Origin: Micromonospora tulbaghiae
GTDB taxonomy: Bacteria; Actinomycetota; Actinomycetes; Mycobacteriales; Micromonosporaceae
Length of the DNA stretch: 64,000 bases
Reading direction: 5' to 3'
Assembly: GCF_900091605.1 (NCBI RefSeq)
Contig: NZ_FMCQ01000010.1
Coordinates: forward strand, 62,001 to 126,000
The translations under genes and the position numbers were made by a program. Below the pieces are notes generated by a model. That model saw only the letters and a program-made list of their open reading frames with translations. It had not been told where the DNA came from and searched no databases. Below are positions 15,194 to 26,656 of this stretch, one piece after another. Every line of letters starts with the position of its first letter. The stretch's first letter is position 1.

Positions 15194-16456
15194 ATGACCA
15201 CGGTGACCGGTGCGGTGGCGCCGTCTGGCCCGGCGCGGGCTGCGAGATGGTGGCGTCACGATTTTCTGCTGCTGCCGGTGCTGTGCCTGCTCGACCTGTT
15301 CACGGCCTCGTCGGTGGTGATCCAGAGCGAGCCGGTCGGCCCGGCCCGGCAGTGGCTGCAGGTGCTCGCCGCGGTGCTGTCGATCGGCGCCCTGTGGTGG
15401 CGGGCCCGCGCGCCGGTCGCCGTGTTCGTGTTCGAGTGCGCCCACGGCGCGGCGATGTGGTTCCTGGTGCACGACTACCGGCCGTGGGTGGGTCTGATCG
15501 TCGCCCTGTACACGGTGGCGGCGTTGCGGCCGTTCGTGGTGTCGGCGGCGGCGTACGCGGCGGCGTGCGCGCGTAGCCTGCTCAGCGCGCTCGACTCGTT
15601 CCGGGTGGAACCGAGCCCGGGCGCGCGGGCCGGGGAGTTCGCGGTCACCGCGCTGATGTTCGCGCTCATCTACGCCGCCGCGTTTGCGGCCGGTTCGGTG
15701 GTGCGGCGGCACCGGCGGCGGGTGGCCCAGTTGGAACGGGAACGGCGTCTGGCCCGGGCCGAGGCGGTGGCGTTGGAGCGTCGCCGGATCGCCGCCGAGC
15801 TGCACGACGTGGTGTCCCACTCGGTGACCGTGATGGTTCTGCAGGCTGCCGGTGCCGCACGGATCAGCGCCTCCGACCCGGAGCGGACCCGGGAGGCGCT
15901 GCTGCACATCCAGCAGGCCGGGCAGCAGGCGATGGCGGAGCTGCGGCGGCTGCTGGCGGTGATGCGGGCCGACTCGGGTCCGGCGGCCGACGGTGAGCCG
16001 GGTCCGCAGCCGCGGCTGGACGACATCGAGGTGCTCCTGACGTCGATGCGGTGCGCGGGGCTCACGGTGACCATGTCGGTGTCCGGCAGCCCTCGGCCGC
16101 TGGATCCGAGTATCGAGCTGGCGGCGTACCGGACGGTGCAGGAGAGCCTGACGAACACGCTGAAGCACGTCGGGCGGCGTGCCTGCGCGACGGTGCATTT
16201 CGCGTGGCAGGAGCGGGTGGTGTTGCTGCGCGTCGACGACGACGGCACGGGCCGCGAGGCGGGCGGCACGGCGGCGGGACTGTCGACCGGCAACGGGCTG
16301 GCCAGCCTCGCCGAGCGGCTGGAACGCGTCGGTGGTCGCCTGGTCGCCGGGCCGCGTCCCGAGGGCGGGTTCCGGGTGAGCGCGACGCTGCCGGTCGCGC
16401 AGCGCGGCGACCTCGTGGCGGCGCCGGGTGACGGCGGGGTGCCCGCTGTCGGGTGA
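15194..16456 (+). CDS. Sensor histidine kinase (NarL/DesK type, HisKA_3)
   Basis: The product of 420 residues has four to five N-terminal membrane helices, which would sense a signal in or at the membrane. Then come a short linker and a HisKA_3 dimerisation domain with RRIAAELHDVVSHSVTVMV, in which His204 is the phosphorylation site. The ATPase domain contains YRTVQESLTNTLKH (N box) and GNGLASLAERLERVGG. It is followed directly by its response regulator. Position beside the lanthipeptide genes suggests that it controls peptide production or responds to the product or to envelope stress. Confidence 0.92.
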   Translation: MTTVTGAVAPSGPARAARWWRHDFLLLPVLCLLDLFTASSVVIQSEPVGPARQWLQVLAAVLSIGALWWRARAPVAVFVFECAHGAAMWFLVHDYRPWVGLIVALYTVAALRPFVVSAAAYAAACARSLLSALDSFRVEPSPGARAGEFAVTALMFALIYAAAFAAGSVVRRHRRRVAQLERERRLARAEAVALERRRIAAELHDVVSHSVTVMVLQAAGAARISASDPERTREALLHIQQAGQQAMAELRRLLAVMRADSGPAADGEPGPQPRLDDIEVLLTSMRCAGLTVTMSVSGSPRPLDPSIELAAYRTVQESLTNTLKHVGRRACATVHFAWQERVVLLRVDDDGTGREAGGTAAGLSTGNGLASLAERLERVGGRLVAGPRPEGGFRVSATLPVAQRGDLVAAPGDGGVPAVG

Positions 16457-16554
16457 ACGCGTGTCCGCTGTGCGACATCCGGCTAGCCGCCGACGCCGAC
16501 ACCGATGATCATGTGGTGGGGCCGCGGTCACGGCCGCCGACGACGGGAGCCTTC

Positions 16555-17262
16555 ATGATCCGGGTGCTGCTCGCCGACGATCAGCCGCTCGTACGGGCGG
16601 GACTCGCGATGCTCCTGACGAACGAGCCGGACATCGAGGTCGTCGCCGAGGCCGACGACGGGGCGCAGGCCGTGGAACTCGGTCGGCGCCTGCGCCCGGA
16701 CGTGGTGCTCATGGACGTGCGGATGCCCGGCACCGACGGTCTGGCCGCCACCAGGTCGATGGCCGAGGAGAAGCTCATCGACGACGCCGACCGGCCGGTA
16801 CGGATCATCATGCTGACCACCTACCACGTGGACGAGGCGGTGCACGCCGCGCTGCGGGCGGGCGCCTCCGGTTTCGTGCTCAAGGACGCCGCGCCCGAGG
16901 AACTGGTGTCGGCCATCCGCGCGGTGGCCGACGGAGAGGCGTGGCTGGATCCCGCCGTCGCCCGGCGGCTGCTCGACGACCTCGCCGCCCGGCCCGACCC
17001 GGGGCTGCCCACACCGGTCCAGATGCGCGGGCTCACCCCGAGGGAACGCGAGGTCCTGGTGCTCATGGCGTACGGGATGTCGAACCGGGAGATCGCCGAG
17101 CATCTCGTGCTCGGCGACGCGACGGTCAAGACCCACGTCAGCCGGGTTCTCGCGAAGCTGGGGATGCGTGACCGGACGCACGCGGTGGTGGCCGCGTACC
17201 AGTGCGGCCTGGTGGAGCCCGGCACGGCGCCGCCGGCCCGGATGGCCGGCCTGTCCCGCTGA
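16555..17262 (+). CDS. LuxR/NarL-type response regulator
   Basis: The product of 235 residues has a receiver domain starting MIRVLLADDQPLVRAGL, with phospho-acceptor Asp54 in VVLMDVRMPG and Lys in FVLKDA. A C-terminal LuxR helix-turn-helix follows (LTPREREVLVLMAYGMSNRE, then TVKTHVSRVL). ATG at 16555 with GGAG five bases upstream is preferred over an in-frame GTG at 16453 that overlaps the kinase stop. Its likely partner is the kinase just upstream. A plausible target is the promoter region between the lanthipeptide synthetase gene and the gene at 14617, where an inverted repeat is found. The related RamR of SapB clusters is an orphan regulator, whereas here a kinase is present. Confidence 0.93.
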   Translation: MIRVLLADDQPLVRAGLAMLLTNEPDIEVVAEADDGAQAVELGRRLRPDVVLMDVRMPGTDGLAATRSMAEEKLIDDADRPVRIIMLTTYHVDEAVHAALRAGASGFVLKDAAPEELVSAIRAVADGEAWLDPAVARRLLDDLAARPDPGLPTPVQMRGLTPREREVLVLMAYGMSNREIAEHLVLGDATVKTHVSRVLAKLGMRDRTHAVVAAYQCGLVEPGTAPPARMAGLSR

Positions 17263-17293
17263 GGCCCGTGGCGCGGCCGGGGGCCTCAGCGGG
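17255..17293 (+). terminator. Terminator hairpin after the response regulator gene
   Basis: CCCGCTGAGGCCC (17255-17267) pairs with GGGCCTCAGCGGG (17281-17293). The stem covers the end of the response regulator gene and lies before the convergent UvrA-like gene, so it can serve both directions. Confidence 0.7.
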
Positions 17294-17301
17294 CACGGCG
17301 G

Positions 17302-19677
<2,376 letters not shown>

Positions 19678-19703
19678 GGTGTCTCCGTCCGGTTTTGCGG
19701 GTG

Positions 19704-20153
19704 TCAGTCGAGCCAGCGGCCGTCGCGCATCAGGGTGCGGCCGGGCAGCTCGTCGGCTTCGCGCCAGGCCTGGATGCGGCGCGGCGTGATGCGGTACCAG
19801 CGGTAGGGCGTGGTCAGGGTACGAGGGTCGAAGCCGGTTCGGGTGGCGAAGCGGTCCCCGCGCTCGGTGGGCAGGGCGTCGATGGCGAGGTTTTCCACGT
19901 CGCCGTCGATCATCGTGACGTCGCGGGTCGGGCCGAGGCCGATGCGCGCGCGGCCGGTGGCGAGGTTGCGGCCGGTGGGGCTGTCGGCCGGGGTGGCGAC
20001 GAGCAGCGTGTCGCCGTCCCAGTCGAAGGACAGGGGCACGAGGTACGGGGTGCCGTCGGGGTCGGCGGTGGCGACCCAGCAGTCGACGTCGTGGTCGAGG
20101 CGGTGGGTGGTGTCGTGGCGGCGGCGGGCGCGGGTGCGGGGCGCGTCGGTCAT
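19704..20153 (-). CDS. Pyridoxamine 5'-phosphate oxidase-like (split-barrel FMN/F420) protein
   Basis: The product of 149 residues has a split-barrel pattern: CWVATADPDGTPYLVPLSF at about residues 25-43, then DTLLVATPADSPTGRNLATG, and later YRWYRITPRRIQAW. Such proteins bind FMN or coenzyme F420 and act as small reductases or oxidases of unknown substrate. It lies eight bases downstream of the VOC gene and 26 bases upstream of the UvrA-like gene, all on one strand. True PdxH is longer and better conserved, so this is probably not the vitamin B6 enzyme, even though a pyridoxal kinase gene is near. Confidence 0.75.
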   Translation of the reverse strand: MTDAPRTRARRRHDTTHRLDHDVDCWVATADPDGTPYLVPLSFDWDGDTLLVATPADSPTGRNLATGRARIGLGPTRDVTMIDGDVENLAIDALPTERGDRFATRTGFDPRTLTTPYRWYRITPRRIQAWREADELPGRTLMRDGRWLD

Positions 20154-20161
20154 GGGTGGGG

Positions 20162-20572
20162 TCAGCGCCGCTCGTTGATGCGGATGAGGTTGCCGGTGGG
20201 GTCGCGGAAGGCGCAGTCGCGTACGCCGTAGGGCTGTTCGGTGGGTTCCTGGACGACGTCGGCGCCGCTGGCCGCCAGGCGGTCGAACAGGCCGTCGAGG
20301 TCGTCGGTGGCGAGGGTGAGCGCGCCGTAGCTGCCCTTGGCGATGAGTTCGAGGATGGTGCGGCGTTCGTCGTCGGTGATGCCGGGGTCGGCGGCCGGCG
20401 GGTGCAGGACGATGCCGGTCTCGGGCTGGTTCGGCGGGCCGACGGTGAGCCAGCGCATGTTCTGGTAGCCGACGTCGTTGCGCAGTTCGAAGCCGAGGGT
20501 GTCGCGGTAGAAGGCGAGGGCGGCGTCGGCGTCGGTGTGGGGCAGGAACGCGTAGTGAATGGTGATCGTCAT
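20162..20572 (-). CDS. VOC-family (glyoxalase/bleomycin-resistance fold) protein
   Basis: The product of 136 residues starts TITIHYAFLPHTDADAALAF and has YRDTLGFELRNDVGYQNMRW. It ends VRDCAFRDPTGNLIRINE, the usual end of the second beta-alpha-beta unit with a metal-ligand-like position. Members bind a metal and act as glyoxalases, dioxygenases or antibiotic-binding proteins; the substrate is unknown here. ATG at 20572 lies five bases after the stop of the AraC gene. AraC-VOC pairs of this form are frequent in actinomycetes, where the regulator probably controls the partner. Confidence 0.82.
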   Translation of the reverse strand: MTITIHYAFLPHTDADAALAFYRDTLGFELRNDVGYQNMRWLTVGPPNQPETGIVLHPPAADPGITDDERRTILELIAKGSYGALTLATDDLDGLFDRLAASGADVVQEPTEQPYGVRDCAFRDPTGNLIRINERR

Positions 20573-20577
20573 GGTGG

Positions 20578-21042
<465 letters not shown>

Positions 21043-21139
21043 GTCCGCATCTTGCCTGCTGGGCGGTGGTGTCGTCCACCTGTTCGAGCGGCGAGTCGCC
21101 GCCGGGTGCACCCGCGGCCCGGGCGCACCCGGGCGGCGG

Positions 21140-21991
21140 TCAGCGCAGCCGGCGGGCGGCGAAGCGGGTGGGTGGGTCGGCGATGGCGTCCTGGGTGGCG
21201 ACGAGTTGCAGTTCCCGGGTGCCGGCTTCCAGGGTCGCCTCGAGTACCGCGTAGATCGAGTTGGTGGTGCGTTCCAGCGCGGTCTGCGGTGAGCCGGTGG
21301 TGACGAGGTGGGCGAGGTAGAGGGCGGCGGTGACGTCGCCGCCGCCGTTGGGGGCGATCGGCAGCAGCGGGGTGGTGACGGCCCAGGCGCCCTCGTCGGA
21401 GACGGCGACGACCTCCAGGTGCCCGGCGGGCAGGTCGCCGTGCAGGACGCTGGTGACCAGGACGTGCCGTGGGCCGGCGGCGCGGACGGTGTCGACGGCG
21501 GCGAGGAGATCGTCGAGGGTGTCGGTGGTGCGGCCGGCGAGGAACTCCAGCTCGAACTGGTTGGGGGTGACGATGTCGGCGCGCGGTACGACGGTGTCGC
21601 GCAGGTATTCGGGGATGCCGGGGCGGACGAACATGCCCCGGCCGACGTCGCCCATGACCGGGTCGCAGCAGTAGAGGGCGGCCGGGTTGGCGGCCTTGAC
21701 GCGGGCGACGGCGTCGAGGATGACCGCGCCGACGGCGGGGTCGCCCTGATAGCCGGAGAGGACCGCGTCGGCGGTGCCGAGCACGCCGCGGTCCTCGATC
21801 CCGGCGATGACGTCGGCGACGTCGGTGGGGGCGAGCAGCGGGCCTCGCCAGGCGCCGTAGCCGGTGTGGTTGGAGAAGTGCACGGTCAGGACCGGCCAGA
21901 CCTCGTGTCGGAGGCGTTGCAGTGGGAACACGGCGGCGGAGTTGCCGACGTGGCCGTAGGCGACCGACGACTGGATGGACAGGATCTTCAC
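21140..21991 (-). CDS. pdxY: Pyridoxal kinase
   Basis: The product of 283 residues phosphorylates pyridoxal in B6 salvage. It starts MKILSIQSSVAYGHVGNSAA, the usual N-terminus of PdxY, and has SNHTGYGAWRG and DPVMGDVGRGMFV. Two family positions follow: VTPNQFELEFL, and PNGGGDVTAAL with the catalytic Asp of ribokinase-fold enzymes (usually GTGD). The second Gly replaces the usual Thr, a small deviation. The gene is on the same strand as the AraC gene downstream but separated by about 100 bases, so linkage is uncertain. Confidence 0.92.
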   Translation of the reverse strand: MKILSIQSSVAYGHVGNSAAVFPLQRLRHEVWPVLTVHFSNHTGYGAWRGPLLAPTDVADVIAGIEDRGVLGTADAVLSGYQGDPAVGAVILDAVARVKAANPAALYCCDPVMGDVGRGMFVRPGIPEYLRDTVVPRADIVTPNQFELEFLAGRTTDTLDDLLAAVDTVRAAGPRHVLVTSVLHGDLPAGHLEVVAVSDEGAWAVTTPLLPIAPNGGGDVTAALYLAHLVTTGSPQTALERTTNSIYAVLEATLEAGTRELQLVATQDAIADPPTRFAARRLR

Positions 21992-22171
21992 CTGCTCATG
22001 GTCGCATCCCGGGGCGGGTGTGACGGGCGGTGGTGGGGTGACGACAGGTGGCTGCGGCGGTGACCGTTCGGCTCAGCGTTTCGACCGCCGGGCGCGGGGC
22101 GGGTTTGGGCGCAGCGTGCGGTGGGGGCATGAACCGCCTGTGTTCTCGCCATCTGGACGGAGGAAGCAACG

Positions 22172-23590
22172 ATGCTTTCCGCACTCGATCGTCGGCACAC
22201 CGTCGCGCCGCCGGGGTACAGCCGCTGGCTGATCCCTCCGGCCGCGTTGGCGATCCATCTGTGCATCGGGCAGGTGTACGCGACGAGCGTGTACAAGAAC
22301 TCCCTGATCGCGCATTTCGACACGAGTCAGACGGCGATCGGGGTGATCTTCAGCATCGCGATCGTGATGCTGGGGTTGTCGGCCGCGGTGGCCGGTACGT
22401 GGGTGGAGGCGAACGGGCCGCGTAAGGCGATGTTCGTCTCGGCGTGTTTCTGGGCGGCGGGTTTCCTGGTCGGTGCGCTGGGCATCGCGACCGGGCAGCT
22501 GTGGCTACTGTATGTGGGGTACGGCGTGCTGGGCGGCATCGGTCTGGGGATCGGCTACATCTCCCCCGTCTCCACGTTGATCAAGTGGTTTCCGGACCGG
22601 CCGGGTCTGGCGACCGGGCTGGCGATCATGGGGTTCGGCGGTGGGGCGATGGTGGCCTCTCCCCTGTCCCGGCAGCTGTTGTCGTTCTACGACGCGGGTT
22701 ACGACCCGTCGGACAGCGGTTCGACGGCGTCCGGGTCGGCGTTGGTGTGGCTGTTCGTGACGCTCGGCGTCGGCTACTTCGTGATCATGATGTTCGGGGT
22801 GTTCAACGTGCGGGTGCCCGCGCCGGACTGGCGCCCGGCCGGGTTCGATCCGGCCAAGGTGGCCGAGAAGCCGCTGGTGACCACCGCCAACGTGTCGGCG
22901 GCCAACGCGGTCAGGACGCGGTCGTTCTGGCTGCTGTGGGTGGTGCTGTTCTGCAACGTGACCGCAGGGATCGGGATCCTGGAGCAGGCCAGTCCGATGA
23001 TCCAGGACTTCTTCCGCGAGGGCGGCACGTCGGCGGTGTCGGTGGCGGCGGCCGGCGGGTTCGTGGGACTGCTGTCGCTGTTCAACATGGCGGGCCGGTT
23101 CGTGTGGTCGTCCACGTCGGATGTGATCGGCCGTAAGCCGATCTACGTGGTGTACCTGGGTGTGGGCATGGTGCTGTACCTGGTGCTGGCGCTGGTGGGG
23201 CAGACCTCGACGGCGTTGTTCGTGCTGCTGGCGTCCGTGATCCTGTCGTTCTACGGCGGCGGGTTCGCGACCATTCCGGCGTACCTGCGGGACCTGTTCG
23301 GCACGTTCGAGGTGGGCGCGATCCACGGCCGGCTGCTGACCGCGTGGTCGGCGGCGGGCGTGGCCGGGCCGCTGATCGTCAACGGGTTCCTCGACGCGCA
23401 GGGCGAGCCGGGCACGTTGACCGCGGCGGCGTACCGGCCGGCGCTGTTCACGATGGTCGGCGTGCTGGCGGTGGGGCTAGTGGCGAACCTGCTGGTGCGG
23501 CCGGTGCCGCAGCGGTACCACGAGCCCGCGTCCGGGCGGGGCGAGACGGAGCAGGGACAGCCGGGATCGACGGAGAGGAGCGGATCGTGA
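22172..23590 (+). CDS. OFA-type MFS transporter (oxalate/formate antiporter family)
   Basis: The product of 472 residues has 12 predicted membrane helices. It has the OFA-family N-terminus AIHLCIGQVYATSVYKNSL, then GIGLGIGYISPVSTLIKWFP and AGRFVWSSTSDVIGRKP. Members exchange carboxylates such as oxalate and formate, or move other organic acids; the substrate here is unknown. ATG at 22172 has GGAGG seven bases upstream. The stop overlaps the GTG of a 41-residue membrane peptide gene, which is commonly found with actinobacterial members of this family. Confidence 0.9.
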   Translation: MLSALDRRHTVAPPGYSRWLIPPAALAIHLCIGQVYATSVYKNSLIAHFDTSQTAIGVIFSIAIVMLGLSAAVAGTWVEANGPRKAMFVSACFWAAGFLVGALGIATGQLWLLYVGYGVLGGIGLGIGYISPVSTLIKWFPDRPGLATGLAIMGFGGGAMVASPLSRQLLSFYDAGYDPSDSGSTASGSALVWLFVTLGVGYFVIMMFGVFNVRVPAPDWRPAGFDPAKVAEKPLVTTANVSAANAVRTRSFWLLWVVLFCNVTAGIGILEQASPMIQDFFREGGTSAVSVAAAGGFVGLLSLFNMAGRFVWSSTSDVIGRKPIYVVYLGVGMVLYLVLALVGQTSTALFVLLASVILSFYGGGFATIPAYLRDLFGTFEVGAIHGRLLTAWSAAGVAGPLIVNGFLDAQGEPGTLTAAAYRPALFTMVGVLAVGLVANLLVRPVPQRYHEPASGRGETEQGQPGSTERSGS

Positions 23591-23712
23591 ACGAGCACAG
23601 CGGTGGCGGGCAGCTGGTTCGCCTGGTGGTGTCGTGGCTGCTGGTGTCGGCGCTGTTGGGCTACGGCGTGGTGCAGACGGTGATCACGGCGGCGAAGCTG
23701 TTCACCCAGTAG
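23587..23712 (+). CDS. Small membrane partner of the OFA-type transporter
   Basis: This peptide of 41 residues starts at a GTG that overlaps the transporter stop in the form GTGA, so it is translationally coupled. It has one hydrophobic helix (LVRLVVSWLLVSALLGYGVV) followed by QTVITAAKLFTQ. Small single-helix proteins of this type follow OFA transporter genes in many actinobacteria and are annotated as a small transporter subunit. Its job is probably to stabilise or modulate the transporter, but this is not demonstrated. Confidence 0.8.
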   Translation: MNEHSGGGQLVRLVVSWLLVSALLGYGVVQTVITAAKLFTQ

Positions 23713-23723
23713 GAGACGCGACG

Positions 23724-23757
23724 CGGCGGCCCGGGGGCGGCAACCCCCGGGCCGCCG
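23724..23757. terminator. Bidirectional terminator hairpin
   Basis: CGGCGGCCCGGGGG (23724-23737) pairs perfectly with CCCCCGGGCCGCCG (23744-23757) around a 6-base loop. It lies between the convergent small-protein and SDR genes, with room for nothing else. Confidence 0.85.
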
Positions 23758-23763
23758 CCCGGG

Positions 23764-24492
23764 TCAGAGGCCGCCGCCGACGCGCAGGACCGCGCCCGTG
23801 GTGTACGAGGCGTCCGCGCCGAGCAGGTGTGCGATCGCGCCGGCGACCTCCTCGGGTTCCCCCGCGCGGCCCATCGGGATCCGCCCGGCGGCGCTGTCCG
23901 GGCGGTCGGGCACCCCGGAGCGGGCGTGGATCGTGGTGCGGATGATCCCGGGGGCGACGGCGTTGACGCGGATGCCGTGCGGCGCGAGTTCCTTCGCGAG
24001 CCCGACGGTGAGGGTGTCGGTGGCGGCCTTGACGGCGGCGTAGTGGATGTACTCCCCGGGTGAGCCGAGCGTCGCGGCCACGGAGGAGACGTTGACGATG
24101 GCGCCACCGCGGGTGAGCCGCCGGGCCGCCTGCTGGGCGCAGAGGACGTACCCGATGAGGTTGACGTCGACGACCTCGCGCAGGTCGTCGACGCGCAGGT
24201 CGGTGAACGGGCCGATCGGGCTGGTGACGCCGGCGTTGTTGACCAGGCCGGTGAGCGGGCCGAGCCGGTCGGCGGCGTCGAAGATCCGGCGTACCTCGTC
24301 GGGGTCGGTGGTGTCGGCGGCGACGGTGACTGCGCGGCGGCCGGCGGCGCGTACGTCGGCGGCCACCGCCTCGGCGGCCGCGTGGTCGGCGCGGTAGCCG
24401 ATGACCAGGTCGTGGCCTTCGGTGGCGAGCCGGCGGGCGGTGGCCGCGCCGATGCCGCGCCCTCCCCCGGTGATGATGGTGACGGAGGTCAA
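23764..24492 (-). CDS. SDR-family oxidoreductase (FabG-like)
   Basis: The product of 242 residues is a classical short-chain dehydrogenase. It has TGGGRGIGAATARRL for NAD(P) binding, LVNNAGV, a catalytic Ser in VNVSSVAA, YIHYAAVKAAT with the catalytic YxxxK (Tyr-His-Tyr-Ala-Ala-Val-Lys region), and VNAVAPGIIRT. A TTG start at 24492 is chosen because it sits at the beginning of the domain, with GGAGAAGG upstream; the frame is open further up only through the divergent promoter. The substrate is not identifiable. It is divergent from the patatin-like gene. Confidence 0.87.
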   Translation of the reverse strand: MTSVTIITGGGRGIGAATARRLATEGHDLVIGYRADHAAAEAVAADVRAAGRRAVTVAADTTDPDEVRRIFDAADRLGPLTGLVNNAGVTSPIGPFTDLRVDDLREVVDVNLIGYVLCAQQAARRLTRGGAIVNVSSVAATLGSPGEYIHYAAVKAATDTLTVGLAKELAPHGIRVNAVAPGIIRTTIHARSGVPDRPDSAAGRIPMGRAGEPEEVAGAIAHLLGADASYTTGAVLRVGGGL

Positions 24493-24564
24493 TGCCCTTC
24501 TCCCCTGTGCGGTGGGGGCGACGTTACCGTGGGCGGGACCATCCGGGGTGGAGAGGACTGTCAC

Positions 24565-25398
24565 ATGGGGCGCGCGTTGGTGCTGGGTGGTGGCGGGGTG
24601 ACCGGGGTGGCCTGGGAGCTGGGTCTGCTGGCCGGGCTGGCCGGGCACGGCCTGCGGCTGGACGAGGCTGACCTGGTGGTGGGCACGTCGGCCGGGTCGG
24701 TCGTCGGGGCGCAGGTGCGCTCGGGCACGCCGCCGGCGCAGTTGTACGAGGCGCAGCTGCGGCCGCCCCGCGACGAGGTGCCGGCCCGGCTGGGGACGGG
24801 GGTGCTGTTGCGCTGGGCGTGGGCGGGCGGTCGTGGCCGGGACGCGGCGCGGGCCCGGGCACGTATCGGCGCGATGGCGTTGTCGGCGCGTACCCCGTCG
24901 GAGCAGTCGCGGCGGGCGGTGATCGCGGCGCGGCTGCCGTCGCCGGACTGGCCTGCGGCGCGGCTGCTGGTCACCGCCGTGGACGCGGCCTCCGGCGAGT
25001 TCGTGGTGTTCGACGCGGACAGCGGGGTGCCGCTGGTGGACGCGGTGGGCGCCAGTTGCGCGGTGCCGGGGGTGTGGCCGCCGGTCACAGTCGGCGGCCG
25101 GCGCTACGTCGACGGCGGGGTCCGCTCGCCGGTGAACGCGGATCTGGCGGCCGGCTGCGATCGGGTGGTGGTGCTGGCGCCGACGCGTGCGGCGGTGGGG
25201 CCGATGCCGCGGCTGTCGGCGCAGGTGGCGGCGTTGCGGGAGGCGGGGGCGCGGGTGGCCGTGGTGTCGCCGGACCGGGCGGCGCGGACGGCGATCGGCC
25301 GCAACGTGCTGGACCCGGCGCGGCGGGCGGCGTCGGCGCGGGCCGGGTTCGCGCAGGCCGACGCGGTGGCCGACGAGGTGGCCGGGGTGTGGCGGTGA
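24565..25398 (+). CDS. Patatin-like phospholipase
   Basis: The product of 277 residues begins RALVLGGGGVTGVAWELGLL with the glycine-rich oxyanion hole. It has the nucleophile elbow GTSAGSVVG and later DGGVRSPVNADLA, which supplies the Asp of the Ser-Asp dyad. There is no signal peptide, so it acts in the cytoplasm or at the membrane face. Actinobacterial homologues are presumed acyl hydrolases, and the lipid substrate is unknown. ATG at 24565 has GGAGAGGA upstream. Confidence 0.88.
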   Translation: MGRALVLGGGGVTGVAWELGLLAGLAGHGLRLDEADLVVGTSAGSVVGAQVRSGTPPAQLYEAQLRPPRDEVPARLGTGVLLRWAWAGGRGRDAARARARIGAMALSARTPSEQSRRAVIAARLPSPDWPAARLLVTAVDAASGEFVVFDADSGVPLVDAVGASCAVPGVWPPVTVGGRRYVDGGVRSPVNADLAAGCDRVVVLAPTRAAVGPMPRLSAQVAALREAGARVAVVSPDRAARTAIGRNVLDPARRAASARAGFAQADAVADEVAGVWR

Positions 25399-25416
25399 CC
25401 GCAGCCGCCGGACGGA

Positions 25417-26637
25417 TCAGGAGTCGCTGGTCAGGCGCGCCAGCCGCCGGTTGAGGTAGCGCTGTTCGGGCAGGCTTCCGGTCAGCCGGGCGGCCAGCCG
25501 GTAGTGCTCGGCGGCGGCCTGCGCGTCGCCGTCGAGTTCGAGCAGGTGTGCGCGGACGGCGTGCAGCCGGTGGTGGCCGCGCATCGCCGGGTCGGCCAGC
25601 AGCGGGTCGAGCAGGGCCAGCCCGACGTCGGGGCCGTGCGCCATGGCCACGGCGACGGCCTGGTTGAGCGTGACGAACGGGCTGGGGGCGACCCGGCTCA
25701 GCATGTCGTAGAGGACGCTGATCTGGAGCCAGTCGGTGTCCGGGAAGGCCGGCGCCTCGGCGTGGACGGCGGCGATGGCCGCCTGGAGCTGGTAGCGGCC
25801 CACCGGGCCGTGGGGCAGGGCCCGGCCGAGCAGCGTGACGCCCTCGTCGACGAGTTCGCGGCGCCAGCGGGAGCGGTCCTGGTCTGCCAGCGGCACGAGG
25901 TCGCCGGCGGCGTCGGTGCGGGCGGGTGACCGGGCGTGGGTGAGCAGCATCAGCGCCAGCGCGCCGGTGACCTCGTGGTGGTCGGGCAGCGCGGCGTGGA
26001 CCTGCCGGGTGAGCCGGATCGCCTCCTCGGCGAGTTCGACGTCGAGGAGCTGGTCACCGGAGGTGCGGGTGTAGCCCTCGCTGAACACCAGGTGGCACAC
26101 GTCGAGCACGGCGGCCACCCGGTCGGGCAACGCGTCCGGCGGGGGCATGGTGAACCGGGCGCCGGCCTCGCGCAGGGTCGCACGGGCCCGACTCAGCCGC
26201 TGCGTCATGGTCCGGGCCGGCACCAGGTAGGCGGCGGCGATCTGCTCGACCCGCAGTCCCGCCACCGCGCGCAGGGTCAGCGCTACCTGTGAGGGGCGGC
26301 TCAGCGCCGGGTGGCAGCACAGGAACAGCAGCTGCAACGTGTCGTCGGCGCCGGTCACGGGCGTGTCGTCGACGGGCGGTACGACGCCGGCGTCGGGCTG
26401 CCGGGCGGCGTCGAGCCGTTCGCGGCGGGTGCGGGCCTCCTCGGCGCGCATCCGGTCGATCAGCCGTCGCGAGGCGACCCGGATGAGCCAGGCGCGGGGT
26501 TCGTCGGGGAGGCCGGTGAGCGGCCACCGGGCGGCTGCCACCTCCGCCGCGTCCTGGAGGGCGTCCTCGCAGGCGTCGGGGTGCCCGTAGCGGCGCAGCA
26601 GCGCGGCGCGGACGTGCGGCGCCTCCCGGCGCCACAC
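25417..26637 (-). CDS. ECF42-type RNA polymerase sigma factor
   Basis: The product of about 406 residues is an ECF sigma factor with an unusually long C-terminal extension. Region 2 has PDACEDALQDAAEVAAARWP and ASRRLIDRMRAEEAR. Region 4 has VALTLRAVAGLRVEQIAAAY and ARTMTQRLSRARATL. The extension of about 200 residues is helical (TPR-like, for example GRYQLQAAIAAVHAEAPAF) and may sense a signal in place of an anti-sigma factor. GTG at 26637 lies 20 bases after the stop of the DGPF-type gene, a pairing that defines the ECF42 group. The exact start is uncertain because no strong ribosome-binding site is visible. Confidence 0.87.
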   Translation of the reverse strand: MWRREAPHVRAALLRRYGHPDACEDALQDAAEVAAARWPLTGLPDEPRAWLIRVASRRLIDRMRAEEARTRRERLDAARQPDAGVVPPVDDTPVTGADDTLQLLFLCCHPALSRPSQVALTLRAVAGLRVEQIAAAYLVPARTMTQRLSRARATLREAGARFTMPPPDALPDRVAAVLDVCHLVFSEGYTRTSGDQLLDVELAEEAIRLTRQVHAALPDHHEVTGALALMLLTHARSPARTDAAGDLVPLADQDRSRWRRELVDEGVTLLGRALPHGPVGRYQLQAAIAAVHAEAPAFPDTDWLQISVLYDMLSRVAPSPFVTLNQAVAVAMAHGPDVGLALLDPLLADPAMRGHHRLHAVRAHLLELDGDAQAAAEHYRLAARLTGSLPEQRYLNRRLARLTSDS

Positions 26638-26656
26638 GTCCGCGAGGGGCGTGGCG

